A stretch of DNA of 64,000 nt from Mixophyes australis (GCA_036250195.1 JAVHZZ010000006.1:188975850-189039849); one strand, 5' to 3'. Counted from the first letter of the stretch, positions 22,301 to 35,078 are shown. Made by a program: numbers and translations. The notes: generated by a model from the sequence alone, not told the origin.

Positions 22301-22567
22301 CCATGTACAGTAAGGGTATGTTCACGCTGCTACATCTAATTCCAATCCTGTGTTTATCGTTAGTACGCTTGTTTTTAGCTGTATCTTTTATATCTACTAC
22401 AGGGCAGGTGTAAATGGTGGATGATAGTGATGACCGACATGGCTTTGATTAAATAATAACACGTATACGTCTCAGAAGCTATCACAGAATTATTGTATGC
22501 ATTTAAGATTTATTTTCAAAATGTATTGTATGCATTGAATATTTCAGTCTGTTATGTGTGTCTATGC
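19391..22567. other. 3.2 kb without a recognised gene; CpG-rich block and possible coding relic
   Basis: 20260-20740 is a CpG-bearing block unlike its AT-rich surroundings, possibly an old LTR or 5' leader. Next to it, 20800-21120 on the minus strand reads as one frame with a single stop near its middle and protein-like text (for example VVPYCTNEGQTLTTEVKKVV, and DICALEPQGKIFIANDTYG). The order coding relic then CpG block on the minus strand would fit the 3' part of a retroelement, but I cannot identify it. The rest carries nothing I can support. Confidence 0.35.
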
Positions 22568-23183
22568 TAGAGATACTCAGGCTCGGTTTCCTGAGAACTG
22601 AACATACCCGAACTTAGCAGATCCGAGTACCGAGCCGAGTCGGCTCGGTACTCGGAGGTAGAGATAAAGGGTAGTACCGAGCCGAGTCGGCTCGGTACTC
22701 GGAGGTAGAGATAGAGGTAGTACCGAGCCGAGTCGGCTTGGTACTACCTCTACCTCTACCTCTACTGACTGTGGCTTTATATGTACAAATGGTTAGACAA
22801 CTGTTGTCAGGATTTGGGTAAAAATAATTCCACACATAAGAGGTGGATTTTTTGGTCTTATGCCCAGGCATGACAATGGCCTTTTTCTTATCACTGGCAA
22901 GAACTGCTGCAGTCTTTGTTTGAAAGTGTATGAAAATAATATTGTGCAGTCAAAATTGACTGCAAATGACTTGAAATTAGTGTTATTGAGGTTAATAATA
23001 ATGTAGGGGGGGAAGCAAAATTTTGTGATTTTAGCAAAGAAAATAGGGATTTTAGAAAAAAATAGGGATCTAAAACCAAAACCAAAACACGCAAGGGCGG
23101 TTTTGCCAAAACCAAAACACAAAGTTTATCCAGATCCAAAACCAAAACCAAACCCAGAACACGGGGGTCAGTGAACATCTCTA
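22568..23183 (+). mobile_element. 616-bp non-autonomous hAT derivative
   Basis: The termini TAGAGATAC...CATCTCTA match those of the intact hAT at 36822-43183, flanked by GTCTATGC (22560-22567) and GTCTTAGC (23184-23191), an 8-bp target duplication with two differences. The 5' end has three tandem palindromes of the type gtaccgagccgagtcggctc within 22620-22745. The 3' end keeps the CCAAAA-rich subterminal region. In between, 22755-22871 encodes part of the BED finger (PGHKTKKSTSYVWNYFYPNP) on the minus strand, opposite to the element's ends, so an internal inversion occurred. Confidence 0.85.
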
Positions 23184-23191
23184 GTCTTAGC

Positions 23192-24544
23192 TCACAGAAA
23201 GTACTATTTATACAGAGCGTATTTCCACCCCTATTTTAAATTGTAACATATCTTAAGAAAATCATGGCCTGCTCTTTTTGAACATGTAAATTACAGTCAA
23301 TTTGCATCCGGACTTCAGTCAGGCCCTTATTGTTTCCCAGTGCTTCTCTTACAATATGTGTTGGTGGAATGTTGATTTTAATTTTTTTTAAGTAAACCTT
23401 GTTTTATAAAGGCATAACGTGCACCTTGCTGGAAATTATAATGGTTATTAGATGTCACCGCAGAGTTTCATGAGTACGTCCTTGTGATATTACATGGTCA
23501 TTGAGCTCCTCTGTGACATCTTAAACCTTACAATTTACAGCAAGGGGTGCATTATCTCATATATAATACAAGTTACGTTAACATGTGTATTATAAGAAAT
23601 TATTATGGATGTTAGAAATCATCACCAAATTATTTGACCTATTATATGAAGAAAGAATTCCTCCATAACTTCCAATACCCATATAATTTACAGTAGACAA
23701 CAAATTATTCTTATATTAATTTATATTAATGTCACTTGTGCATTATATGATCTCCCTGTATAATACTGATTGTTTTATTATTACTCCCTGTAAACCCTAC
23801 AGTGTTAAAACAAATATTTCACAAATATTTACAGATCCTAGCGGAGACAACAGACCAATGGGGACTTCAAGACTAATCAACACTTGCTAACAAAGTCCAT
23901 GTTAATTACTTATTGATAGCAAACTAACAAGTAATTATGTTCTTCCAATCAATATGGCTCTGCTCAGGACACGGTTAATCAACCTTTGTTGAAAAGTACA
24001 ATTGATGATTTTCACTGTCCAAACTTGGTAACAATTTTTTGGAGTCTTGCGGGCATGGAAATAATGACTGTTAAAAAAACCAAAACCTTTGCATGTTATA
24101 TATGTAAGGAGTCATACTAACCTTTTACTTATTGGGTCCAGGCAGAGTGATCATTTTAAAAACTGCACCCTGGGTGCCATAGTGGTCTCAAAGATTGCCT
24201 ATTCTGTTACTCACCCAGAGACTTTCCAATTGGAAACCACAGCGGAAAAAAGGGTCAGGACAAATATTGACAACCAGAGGGGGGCAGCTACAGGGCAGCC
24301 AATGGGAATCCATTGCCAAGTAGAATACTAGTAAAAAAAAATGTCTGACACACCGGAGGTTATCAAATGACCAGAAAAGGGAATAAACATTATTTCATTA
24401 TATTTATGTCAAAATACAAAAAGAGGAATAGCCTATGTTCCTAAAGCATATATTTAAGTGCATTTAAGTGCATACTACCTGTCAACTAATTGATTTCTTT
24501 ATTAACTAACACAGCCTATAATGAAAAGTTAACCTGTGTGTTCT
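23192..24544. other. No recognised feature
   Basis: AT-rich. The short open frame at 24089-24331 has no known domain. Nothing supported. Confidence 0.5.
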
Positions 24545-24943
24545 TATTTACTGAAAGAGGACTGATTTAAGACACGCAAAACAAACATATTGGGCTGACA
24601 CCAGTCTGAACCGTGGACACAAAAGAAAATGGATCCATGGATTCATGTCGTTTATGCCAAATTTTGAACCTACCCTCTGCTTGTTGCCAGACAATGTTTT
24701 TCCAACCTTAAACTGTCCAGTTTTGGTGACCTTGTGCTTCAGTTTCCTCTTCTTAGCCGACTGGAGTGGAATCATTTTACGGTTTGAGGTGCTCTGCATT
24801 CTTTGTGTTATTGCCACCTTCCTATCAGCTTGAACCAGCCATTCTCCTTTGACCTCTATCATTAACAAGGCATGTTCACCCACAGAACTCTCTTCAAACA
24901 CTCCCATCTGGCACCAACAATCCTTCCAAGGTCATAGTTATTT
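24545..24943 (-). mobile_element. Tc1-like element, left part (split by hAT)
   Basis: The minus strand reads EWLVQADRKVAITQ...LLQSAKKRKLKHKV-type text of a Tc1-like transposase N-terminal half with several disablements. The plus strand carries the familiar antisense landmarks ctggcaccaacaatcc and ctatcattaacaaggc. The element is interrupted exactly at 24943/24944 by the hAT derivative and resumes at 27788. Confidence 0.75.
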
Positions 24944-26189
24944 TAGAGATGCTCACTGACTCCCCGTGAAGTGGTTTTGGTTTTGGCAAAACCACCCTCG
25001 TGTATTTTGGTTTTGGTTTTGGATCTGTATATTTTTGGAAAAATTGCTAAAATATGCTAAAATCACATAATTTTGCTCTTTTTTTGATCCTACATTATTA
25101 TAAACTTCAATAGCACTAATTTCAAGTCATTTGCAGACAATTTTGACCACCCCACAGGTCACAATATTATTTTCATACACTTTTAGACAAAGACGATCTG
25201 GCTGGATGGTAAGCGACAGAGCAATGACTCAAACACACGACAGTTCCTACCACATCTAGGACACATTGGAACACAGCAGTGGCAGAAAAGAAAAGTGGGG
25301 TAAGACGGAATTGTCCTTGGATCATGAAACCAGTTATGTTTAATTTGATCGCTCCACCTGTTTCTTGGATAACTGAGGTAATTTTACAGCTAATACATGG
25401 CAAGGAGCGCTGACCCACCCCCCGGGATGCGTGCTTTTATCAAACACACACCAATCCAGAGTGACAGACAATGCACTAAAAAGAGCCATTGTAATTCCCA
25501 GCAAAAAGCAAGTTCATCAGTGAGCTTTGAATCAGACCCAATTCCCACAAAATTATAATATAGTTAGGTACCTTGGATGTAAAGTGCATATTACAAACAC
25601 TTTCTGAACCAGCAGCAAAATGGAAGATAATACATATACATGTCTATTTAGATATCCATGCTTACATTACTTCTGCAAGTAACGTTGTTCTTTGTTAATA
25701 AAACTGTTGTCTTTATACCGTTCAAAAAAATTTAAAATAATCCTCCACCATTCTTTAGATGTTGATAGTTGATAGTAGGATCAGGTGGAGTTACAGCAGA
25801 GATGTCACTAATTCTGGTCAATTCTTTTACAGTAGACAAGACCAGATGTCAAAATATTGTGCTGAGTCATCTGCATCATCATTGGGTGTCTAAGATTTTT
25901 GCAAAGCACACAACAATATATAGCACATGTAGGTAATATTGGCACACAGCGGTAGCTGAAAGGAAAAATGGTGCAAGATGGAATTGTCCTTGGGCCCTCC
26001 CACCCACCCTTGTGTTGGATCTTAAAAAGGACATGTACACTTTAACAAACTAAGCACTTCAACCACAAAAGTGCGACTCCTTGTGGCTGCAGTGCTTGGT
26101 TTGTTTGGGCCCCCACAAAACAAGGTAACAATGGCCTTACGCCACCTAAGGTAACAGTGTTGTTAATTAACTCTACTGTGGCAAGATGT

Positions 26190-27184
26190 TGTTGTTATCA
26201 TCCTCAGCCTCATCCTTAGCCTCATCTTCACTCTCATCAGTGTGTACATCATCCTCACACATTATTTTCCCGACAGCTTGCCATGAATTTGCTTCAAATG
26301 GCGTAACATGGATGAGGTTCCTAGATGGTTAAGGTTCCTGATTGTGGCTTTACAAACTGGCTACAAATGGCTAGAAAACTGTTGTCAGGATATGGGTAAA
26401 AATAATTCCACACATAAGAGGTGGATTTTTTGGTCTTATGTCCAGACATGACAATGGCCTTCTTCTTATCACGTGCAAGAACTGCTTCCACTGGTGCAGG
26501 ACTTACACAAACAACATCCTCCTCATCAACATCCTCATTAGCGCCCTCGTCGGCTACACAAATACACCCCTAATTCTGTTCCAATTCCAAAGTGGCATCC
26601 TCAATTGGTGTATCACCAGCTACACTCGGGATGTTTAGGCACATATCAGCAGAAATGCTGAAAGGGGCCTTCTTTATGGGTACACTATCAGAATGGTCAC
26701 GATTACACATAGCACTCGTGGATGGACTTTCCTCAGGGATTGGTGCCATTTCTGAATCTGGGTATACATTTTACCCTAATGCCTTACTGTTTTTCTCCAG
26801 CTCGGCTTTTACACGTAACAGTATTTGTGCACCACTTTTGGAGTCCGAATTATTTGGTCTTTCTTGCTCACGAGGGACCTTACAAGAAAAGGCCACAGTA
26901 ACAATTTTAGATCTCGCACTAATAGAGAAAGGGGAAGGCCTCATTCTTTTTTTGCCACTGCGTGTGTAGAATGGCATGTTGGCATTTTTTTTTTTCGGCA
27001 GATAACTTATCATGGATTACAGCTCTTTTTTTCTTCACCATGGTAAAAAGGTGTTTTTTTTATGTTTTTTCCCTGGCTTAAAAAGACTATGTACTTTTAC
27101 ATAGGCTTTACCAGATGACATACAGGGACTGGTGGCAGCAGCTGCTTGCTGATCCTGCTCTTCTGTGTACTGCTGTGAATCCAT
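26190..27184 (-). pseudogene. hAT transposase remnant, catalytic core deleted
   Basis: The start MDSQQ... at 27184 matches the intact protein (MDSKQ...). It continues with MPFYTRSGKKRMRPSPFSIS, the GAQILLRVKAELE segment, an acidic region with stops, and the BED zinc finger with GHKTKKST... and LNHLGTSSMLRHLK (about 26460-26280). It then jumps directly to the C-terminal tail around DVHTDE (about 26245-26200). Roughly residues 285-980 of the intact protein are missing, including all three catalytic acids. The remaining product could at most bind DNA, but frame breaks make even that doubtful. Confidence 0.85.
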
Positions 27185-27192
27185 TTGGATAA

Positions 27193-27505
27193 CACCCTAC
27201 ACTTTTTGGTGCAAACTCAGAAAAAAGCCTGTAAGGACTTGTATATTTGTATTTCAGCAATGACAAAAATAGAAACGCAGCTCTTCTCTTTGGGTGTATA
27301 TAGCACCCTACACTTATTGGTGCAAATTCAGAAAAAAAGTCTGCAAGAACTAGTATATTATATTTGTATTTCAGCAATGACAAATTGAGCAATGGAGCTC
27401 TTGTCTTTGGGTGTTTATAACACCCTACACTTTTTGGTGCAAATTCTGACAAAAAGCCTGCAAGAACTTGTATATTTGTATTTCACCAATGACAATTAGC
27501 AATGG
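27193..27505 (-). repeat. Tandem leader repeat, 111-117 bp, about 2.7 copies
   Basis: Units start at 27193, 27304 and 27421 (each caccctacactt...ttggtgcaaa). They lie between the TATA-like site (about 27623) and the transposase start at 27184, so in the element's 5' leader. On the sense (minus) strand the stretch 27185-27620 has no ATG, although the other strand has several. The unit text aagtgtagggtgttat also occurs in the 3' region of the intact hAT (about 42232 and 42806). Confidence 0.85.
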
Positions 27506-27787
27506 AGCTACCACCCTCCTCTTTCACTTCTGTACGTTTGCCTACCCAACTGCTCTCACTCTATCCTACCCCTTCTGTATCTCTCTCTCAAATGGCGCTA
27601 GATCTCCTTGGATGGAGGTATTTATAGATTCCAAAACTCGCGAGATCCGAGATCTGACGACGTCACAATGACGTTTTGCCTCATTTTGGAATCCGAAAAA
27701 GCGCAAAAGTACAGAGCCGGCTCGGTACTCGGATCCCCTAAGTTCGGGTGGGCTCGGTTTTCGGGAACCCGAGCCTGCCCATCTCTA

Positions 27788-27995
27788 AGTTGTATATATC
27801 ACATTTTTTCCCAACAATGGTCTAAACAACAATTGAACTTCTTGACCATGTCTGTATGCTTTGGTCTGAAAGACAACTGAACCTCTTGACCATGTCTACA
27901 TGCTTTCATGCATTGAGTTGGTACCACATGATTGGTTGATGAGATATTTGCATTAACGAGCAGCCATACCCAATAAAGTAGCCATTGAGTGTATA
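27788..27995 (-). mobile_element. Tc1-like element, right part (split by hAT)
   Basis: Continues the element of 24545-24943. It ends in gcattaacgagcag...caataaagtagcc...gagtgtat, the typical terminus of this vertebrate Tc1-like group. A short tandem duplication of the segment around cttgaccatgtctg occurs at about 27838-27897. Confidence 0.7.
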
Positions 27996-28914
27996 TTTTG
28001 CTAAACATAGCAATAGAAATGTTTTATTACATTGTCAAAAATCTATTACTCATATATTATATGGAACAATGCACCCTTTTGTGAAATATAAGGGTTTCTG
28101 GGGGAGGAATTCTACCATGAAATTCTGTGACCTTATAAAAGCACTAGTGCTTTTTTGTAGGTTATGGGACTCAGACACATTTTGATATTTCTATTTTACT
28201 AAAACACATTTTGGTATCGTTGTTGTTTATAGCATACTTATATATTTTTTATAATGATAGAAAGGAAAGCTCTCATACACCATGTATCATCTCATGCTTT
28301 GTGACAAGATTATAACTTTGAGTAATTGCTGTCGGAGGAGTTGCGGGAACAGAGCCAAATGCAGTGTTGGTGTTGGGTATATTGTCAGCAGTGTAATGTC
28401 AAGCTAAAGAAAATAAGATGGAGTGGAAAAGAAATGAAGTAGAGAAGCAGTAAGTAATGTTTAAACACGGCATATAAAATATATGATGTATAGTTGTGCA
28501 TGTCACTCTCTGCAATGGATGAAGTAAGGTCATAATATTGAATCATATCATGATCTTTTATGACTCTTTAATGCTGGAGAGTGACAGTGATAAGGATGTT
28601 CTTAAAAGTTATTGAAACATGTATTCATGTCACTCGTGTATTTTATTCTTACATAAGATATGTAGTGCTTCAGTGCATTGCTCCTGAAATATCTGTAAAA
28701 CAGGCAAGTCCAGTAATTGTGTGCCTGGCAAGCCCTGGCTTTGAGTAAACAATACACTTTCATCATTATTTCCATTGTATTTGCAATATTGGACGTAGGT
28801 TTGCTTATGTCAAAATTGCACAACTTATTTGAACAATGTGACATTTCAGAGCCTGAGAATGTGCAATGGACTGTGATTCACAAAGCGTCATCGCCATTTA
28901 TCACTAGGGACATT
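27996..28914. other. No recognised feature
   Basis: AT-rich, with only short open frames and no domain. Confidence 0.5.
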
Positions 28915-29165
28915 GAGTCTGATTCATTAAGGAAAGTTAAGCAAAAAATTGAGTACGTTTTCTTACACAAGATTTCTAGACAAAACCATGTTGTAATGTA
29001 AGGGGTGCAAATTAGTTTTTTATTTTGCACATAAGGAAAATACTGTCTGTTTTTTCATGTAGCACACAAATACTTGATAGCTTATTTGTACACTGAAAAT
29101 TAAAGTTGATCTAGGACATGCCCTTTCCCAAATATAAATCTGCCATCACATTTTAAATTTACCTG
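28915..29165. mobile_element. MITE-like repeat, one end
   Basis: Begins ttgagtctgattcattaagg and continues through a segment I recognise as a common frog repeat (gctaattagttt-type core, cacacaaatacttgatagct, gatctaggacatgccc). The start resembles other 'ctgattca' ends in this window (60617). The second terminus was not found, so limits are approximate. Confidence 0.5.
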
Positions 29166-29751
29166 TTCGATCAGATGGAAACTTCACTCTGAGTGTAGAA
29201 AGTTCTCATCTTTAATACTTCTTATAGTATTATATAGTAAATTCAAGAGAAATAGAAATGTACAATAATTAATTCATAATTAAGAATTAATTCATGTTAA
29301 GAATTAAATTACCCATTAAAGCATAGCTAAACCAATATTGAACCAGTCCTTTCACTTGAAGCTAGTGTCCTCAAATCACAAATTGCCTGAGGACAATCTA
29401 TAATGTATAATTCAGGAGCCAATTAGTCAAATATAGACAGCAGATATTTTAAGGAGATAGCAGATGTTTTAAGAAGCCAGGGTAGATGTGCATCCATTAG
29501 CATTAAGAAAATGACTCACAAACATTGCACACTAACAGTAATTGTTTAGGTGCACTGGCTACTAGAGGCTCCTGGGATGTGTCCAGCACTACAACTTTTC
29601 TCAATGTTCACTCTGGTTCATAGTGAACTGACATTATGAATTCTCATGGATATTGGTTCAGTCTACAAAATGGCTGCCTGTACTATGTGTAGGAGACAGG
29701 TGGACTTTAAAGCAGACAGAAAAAAACTGGTTGCCCGTGCTGAGCTGGAGT
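29166..29751. other. No recognised feature
   Basis: AT-rich. Nothing supported. Confidence 0.5.
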
Positions 29752-29759
29752 CTTCAGAG

Positions 29760-30120
29760 CCGGGCCGGATTAAGGGAATGGAGGCCCCTGGGCTAAGGGG
29801 GACCCCATTCCCCCGTGAGGCCTTCCCCTGTTAGCCGCTTGCCCTCCACGTGAGGCGCCTTCCTGTTAGCCGCCCCCCCCCCCTTCCCCAGCGCTTACCT
29901 TCACCTGTCACTGTTGTCCTTCCACGGCGCTCTGTAAGCTCCTTACTGAGGAGATCTCGTGACACTCTCACGAGATCTCCTCAGTATGGAGATCACTGAG
30001 CGCCGCAGAGGGACAACAGTGACAGGCTCAGCAGCATTGATCAAGCTCTGTCAAGCATCCCCTGGATGCCCGAGGCTCCTGCGCTGTAGCCCAGTTAGAC
30101 CTCGGGTTAATCCGGCCCTG
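29760..30120. mobile_element. 361-bp foldback hAT-type MITE
   Basis: The ends ccgggccggattaa... and ...ttaatccggccctg are inverted repeats. The flanks CTTCAGAG (29752-29759) and CTTCAGGG (30121-30128) form an 8-bp target duplication with one difference, as expected for hAT. The interior is a foldback: a perfect 18-bp stem 29945-29962 / 29968-29985 (core gagatctc, loop CACTC), extended by the arms tgtcactgttgtcc (about 29907) and ggacaacagtgaca (about 30012). No coding capacity. Confidence 0.85.
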
Positions 30121-30128
30121 CTTCAGGG

Positions 30129-33100
30129 ATCCAAATAGACATGCCACCATTATCTTGTGTGGTGGGATCCCAAACCTGAAGGACAGATCTCATAAAAAAC
30201 GAGAAGAGCAAAGACACAGAGCCTTGTTTTATGACAGCTTGAGACTGCATTGAATGAGTTTCATATGCAGCGCTAATATAACTAATATCTGGCAGAGCAG
30301 AGAAAGACCTATTTTAATATACTCTCTATTTTTCCTTTGAATCTTTTGGGCATAGATAAGAATCTTTAAATCAGAACCAAACTTGCTAAGTTCAAAATGA
30401 CATGTCGCATAATACAAAAGATAGCTGAGGAACATTGTGTAGTTGTCTCCGAGCTTCTTTCACATCATATTACATAACCATTACAGCAACAACCAAACTA
30501 AACTAGTAGGATTGGTGGCGGATCTTGACACCGGCCAATCAGCTCTGGTCACTGATCGCACAAGGTCATTCCTCATGTGTTGTTTTTCCATTCCACTGAG
30601 ATGTATGAATTCTAGAATGATTGAACAGAGCTGGGTTTAGTTATCTACAGAGTAGGAAGAGATAAATACAATTTTAATACAACATATATCTCCCCATGGT
30701 ATTATTAGAGACTATGGCTTTTAATCTTTTTGCTGTTAGAGAAGGGTCTGCAACTTATCACAGGGTGTGTCAGTCATTGCAGAAAAGTGGTTTACGATGA
30801 GGCTTCGGAACAGACCAATAAGATGTGGCATAGGTGGAATAGGCTGGTGAAATAGCACCCTTAAGACAGTCGTACGTCTAGCTGTCCTGTGCACCTGTCT
30901 ATTTGTTTAACTATTTATCTGCAATTGTATAGTATCAGTCCTAACGTCTATATCCATTATTGATGATTTCTGTGCGTTGATCTGCATATGCTCTACTTAC
31001 CCTAAAAAAAGTATTAATAATAAAAGGTAGCAGGAATTGAAGTTCTCAAACAAATTCCTGCACAGCCTGATTGCTTTCAGCTTTCCAGCTAACAGTGCGT
31101 TGCTCACAGACAAAAATGTTACTCTTCACTTGAACCAAACAGATAAAATTATTCACAAATCTATATTACAATAGTATTTTTGGGAGGAAGGACACAACTC
31201 TTACCCGATTGCATGTTTGATAGAACGGTTCCTAATGATTTGCTATGAAAAGAGCAGGATTGTCTAGTAGGTGGGTCACGGACCAGATGGGGTTCTCCTG
31301 GGTTTTCTTTGGGACCTGTATCTTCCCTTGCAACATCTTTTAGCCTGCAAACTCAAAGTCTATATATTAGTATATATTAGAGCTGTGTTCAATAGGATAG
31401 GAATACTTTACAGGATGCTTAAAAAGGATTTTCATATCAACACTCCAGATTTTTGCAGGACAATCTTGCTTTTCAGAGTGGGACATAATTAGAAACTCAC
31501 AGATTACCACAGTCTGGTTATCCAATAGGCTGGCTAGGCTGCAGCCTATGGTGCAAGGCTGTTGGGGGGAGCAAAATTGTGGGGAGAGGCAATGACAGAA
31601 ATTTATGTTAAAATATTAGAGAATAGTTGTTCTCCAAAGTAAAAATAAATCATGAAAGAAAAATGTAGTAAGATTTTATTGTTGATGTATTTCCATGGTA
31701 AGAACTAAAGACAATGAGTCATCCTTGGGTGGGCACTTGAGGGCAAGCGAGTAGCAGAGACAATGAAGTACAGATGTAACAGATGTGCTAGCTCATGCCT
31801 TCGTTCTGCATACCACATACTAGCCTGGAGTGGAAGGCGAGGGAGCGCTACGAGCGTATTGCCTAGGGTGGTCTAAACCCTTAATCAGGTCCTGCAGATT
31901 GCTTCCCACAGTGATCTGTGGGTTTTCTAATTCTGCACATGCACAGTCAATTAAAGTCTATGGGAAATGCCAGGGGTAGGGAAATCTCTTGTAGAACCTC
32001 TATCTCCTTATCCCTGGCATTTAGAAAGCTGGGAGTACCCTTCATTTTGATCAGCAGGCATTAAATAAATATGAGCCCAAAAGTGCTCAGCACAAGGGTG
32101 AGAATCGAATCGGTTTAGAAAAATTGGCAAACATATCATGAAACTGTGACTTTATTCACACTGAAACGATATATGGCCTCCCTGCAGCAATATGCCAAAT
32201 ACATTTAAATAAAGGGCTGAACATCACCGGCAAAAAACTCCCACAGACTCAGATTTTGAAAAAGGAAAGACGTCATTGCCATTCATCCTATAGCAGATGT
32301 TTGTGTATAATGTACGTTCGTTCGCACCTACACATTTCCAACGGTTTATTTTACAGGTTATTTTAATTTAATGGCCACAAATGGAACAACAGCAAGCTCG
32401 TGGTCTTTTGCTTGTTGCTTTGGTACGAACACTATAAGCACATGCTAAGACTTTTGTCCACAGGAAGGACACTGGCTGATCTGAAATATAGCACAGCAAT
32501 TTCACCCCAAGCTCTGGGTTTGATTATACCTGAGACCTTTGACACTGTTGTACAAGTTCTGCGTGGGCAATATATGAAGGTTGGTAAAATAAATACTTTT
32601 TAAATAAAAATAAGCAGTTAACATTCCATATAAAGTTTCATATAAATATCATATAAATTCATATAGTGCATATAAAATGTTAAAAAAAAACAAAATACAC
32701 AGAGATCACAGCTGTTCATAATGCAAATGTTCACTATTTTCCAATGGTGATGGATTCCCTACTGTAGCATACTTGGGCGACCTATTGGTGTAGAACTCCT
32801 GTAGGCTGGTGGGGTAACAGATTGACAGGTTGTTGCTGTTGGTTATACCTTCTGATGTTATTGAAGGTTTCAGCTGTGTTAATGTGGATGTTAAGTCACA
32901 GCACTTTTGAACTTAATATATATGCAGGTACTCACAGTTGGTATACTTTGAGGTACAGTTGCAGTTCAGTCAATAACAGTATACATGCAGTATGGATATG
33001 CTTATTCCCTCTTGTAGATATACAGAAGCTGACTGGTAATGCACTGTTATACAGATATGCAGTTGCAGGTCTCTTTAGTATACTGCACAGCCATGCAGTT

Positions 33101-33544
33101 TATGCTGTGGGCAGATAGACTCTCCTATTATGTATAGGGAGCCTTTGGTCACTTTCTAATAGCTTTTGGGGGTCTTTTGAGTGAGTGGTATGCAGCTATT
33201 AAATAGTGCATCCGCTCTCTGCAGTGTCTGACTGGAAGTGAAGTTGCGAAGTCGAACTTCCGGTTATCGGGTTCCCGCTCATGTGGCGGTAGCGCATTGC
33301 GGATATTGGAGTCATGGCTCACTTCCTGTTCTCCTCCTAGACAGCCGGAAACACAACGGTTACAGCGGTAACCATAGCAATGGAGGGTGACGGAGCGAAA
33401 GCGCTCCTACATAATAACACCTCCCCTCGCTTAGTAACGTCTCCTGTCACAAAGAAAAACTATTTTAAATTCATTAACAAGAAATCAAGGGTTAGGAAAC
33501 AATGCAAATCATCAATTTGTGGAATTCTTTTGATTTTAGTTCAA
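30129..33544. other. 3.4 kb without a recognised gene
   Basis: AT-rich with scattered short open frames. 33250-33345 is CpG-bearing; its part cggttatcg...ggagtcatg has a diverged match at about 34828-34892. It may be the remnant of a copia LTR, since it lies just beyond the 3' end of the copia relic. No gene seen. Confidence 0.45.
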
Positions 33545-34740
33545 TGTCTTTTCTCAAGAGTGATTGCAGATTGGGTCACATGATTCACATCATATGTGAC
33601 GTCTGGTTGAGTCTCAATACTTGCAAACATTAAGATTCCAACAGCATTTCTGTAAGGATTGGAATCAATTCCTCTTCACTGCTTGTTGGTGACATTGCCT
33701 TTGTCATTGTTTAAGCTTTTATCCACAGGTGTTTGCTGGTTTTGCGTCAAACATCCCATACTTGGTAAGTATATTTTCGATGTATGTCTGTTGATAAATG
33801 TAACAGTTCCATCATTCAAATTTTTTATGATCCTCATACCTAACAGCTTGTTTGCAGGACCTAGATTTTTTAATCTGAATCTCTGCTTCAACAGGTGTTT
33901 AGTACTGGTAATGTGTCTCTCTTGGCCTTCTAGCAGTAGATCATCTACGTACACAACTACGAAGAACATCTCTTCTATGGTTTTGTGATACAGACAATGA
34001 TCAGTCTCTGACCTATTAAAGTCCATGTCTAGTAGTACAGCATCAAGTTTTATATACCAACATTGACCACTTTGTCTAAGCCCATAAAGTGGCTTCTTTA
34101 GAAGGCAGACTTTACTTTCTTGGTAGACACCCTCATTGTTCAGGTGGCTCCATGTAAATCTCCTCTAACAATTCTCCATTTAAGGATGCAGACTCAAAGT
34201 CAAACTGATACAACAACAAATCATTATTATTATTATTATTAATTTTTATTTATAGGGCGCCACTAGGTGTCCGTAGCGCCGTACAGGGACAAACGAGATT
34301 ACAATACGAGGTGAGACAGCACAGTACAGTAAACAATAATCACAGTAACTCAGTGAGCTCAAAGCACCGCTAGAGGGGCGGAGGAGGGGAGAGGGGAAGG
34401 TCCGCCAACGACGGAGTCCAAGAGGGAAGGCACGGATGACAGGGAGACCCCTAGAGGGGAGAGGAGGGAGCGAGAGGGGACGCGGGAAAGAGGGTCCTCA
34501 AGGAGGAGGGCTAAGTAGCTGGAGAGCAGAGTTAACAGTGGTGAAGACAGGAGGAGAGAATACCCTGCTCAAAGGAGCGTACAATCGTAAATCATGTGTC
34601 ATACTAGTGGAGTCATCAATGAATGTCAGGAAGTATCTGTAGCGACGGACCGATTTCTCCTCCATTGGACCACACACATCAGTCTGCACTAGAGCTAGCG
34701 GTGCTTCAGCTCTAGTTGCTAACTTGGATAAGGGACAACA
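33545..34740 (-). pseudogene. Ty1/copia retrotransposon pol relic
   Basis: Minus strand. An integrase piece (DVCGPMEEKS...RYFLTFIDD, about 34686-34610) matches the copia core 'D.CGP...S..G.RY.LTFIDD'. After an inserted repeat, reverse transcriptase follows: LLKKPLYGLRQSGQCWY (about 34120-34070), the catalytic YVDDLLLEG (about 33950-33920), FRLKNLG...LLGMRI (about 33870-33830). In a shifted frame comes YRNAVGILMFASIETQPDV (about 33655-33600), the conserved post-RT block. The catalytic YVDD is intact, but a frameshift, stops and missing gag, protease and RNase H make it dead. Copia elements are uncommon in tetrapods compared with Ty3/gypsy. Confidence 0.85.
34212..34575 (-). mobile_element. SINE-like dispersed repeat inside the copia relic
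   Basis: On the plus strand it starts at (ATT)n and reads ttttatttatagggcgccac...gtagcgccgtacag. This is the reversed 3' tail 'ctgtac.gcgct...gcgcc.tataaataaa' shared with the SINEs of this window. A purine-rich body follows (gaggggagaggagggagcga). It separates the integrase and RT pieces of the copia gene, so it inserted later. The right limit is approximate. Confidence 0.6.
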
Positions 34741-34894
34741 AGTTTACTTACCCTTTATACAGTCTCTCAGAACTGCTCACAGTGATCGCTGTCACCATCC
34801 CATCAGTGAGTTTCTGGACGTTGTTCTGTCGGTTATCGAGTCCCAGCAGATGCCCAGTAGTGCATCGCGGACATTGGAGTCATGTCCAACTTAT

Positions 34895-35078
34895 GAATCT
34901 GCGCCTAGACAAAGTAGACAAGGTGGTGATGGCTTGTTGTGTCCTACACAACTATCTTAGGCATAAAAGTCTCAGTGTGAGCAGTACGCTTAGCAATATG
35001 GAGAACACTCTAGAAGTAATGGAAGTTGTAGGGATTACACCATTAGAGCCATCCCAGGTGAGAAATGCCAGTCAATGA
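34895..35078 (+). pseudogene. PIF/Harbinger transposase, C-terminal end
   Basis: The plus frame reads DKVDKVVMACCVLHNYLRHK, the hallmark block (V..CC.LHN..R) following the last catalytic acid of PIF/Harbinger nucleases (DDE superfamily, HARBI1 relatives). Only the last 50-60 codons remain. The upstream catalytic domain is absent and replaced by copia-related sequence. A MADF-type partner gene relic lies 100 bp downstream on the other strand, so the two are convergent. Confidence 0.8.

Larger units (their letters stand above)
24944..27787 (-). mobile_element. 2.84-kb internally deleted hAT element
   Basis: It lies on the minus strand. The ends TAGAGATG (24944) and CATCTCTA (27787) match the intact hAT. 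Flanks AGTTATTT (24936-24943) and AGTTGTAT (27788-27795) are an 8-bp target duplication with two differences. The 5' side (high coordinates) has the pairs of ggctcgg/ccgagcc palindromes, a TATA-like tataaata near 27623 and a tandem-repeat leader. The 3' side has ggttttggttttgg subterminal repeats. A block at about 25185-25345 recurs at about 25910-26010. The coding region lacks the catalytic core. Confidence 0.9.
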
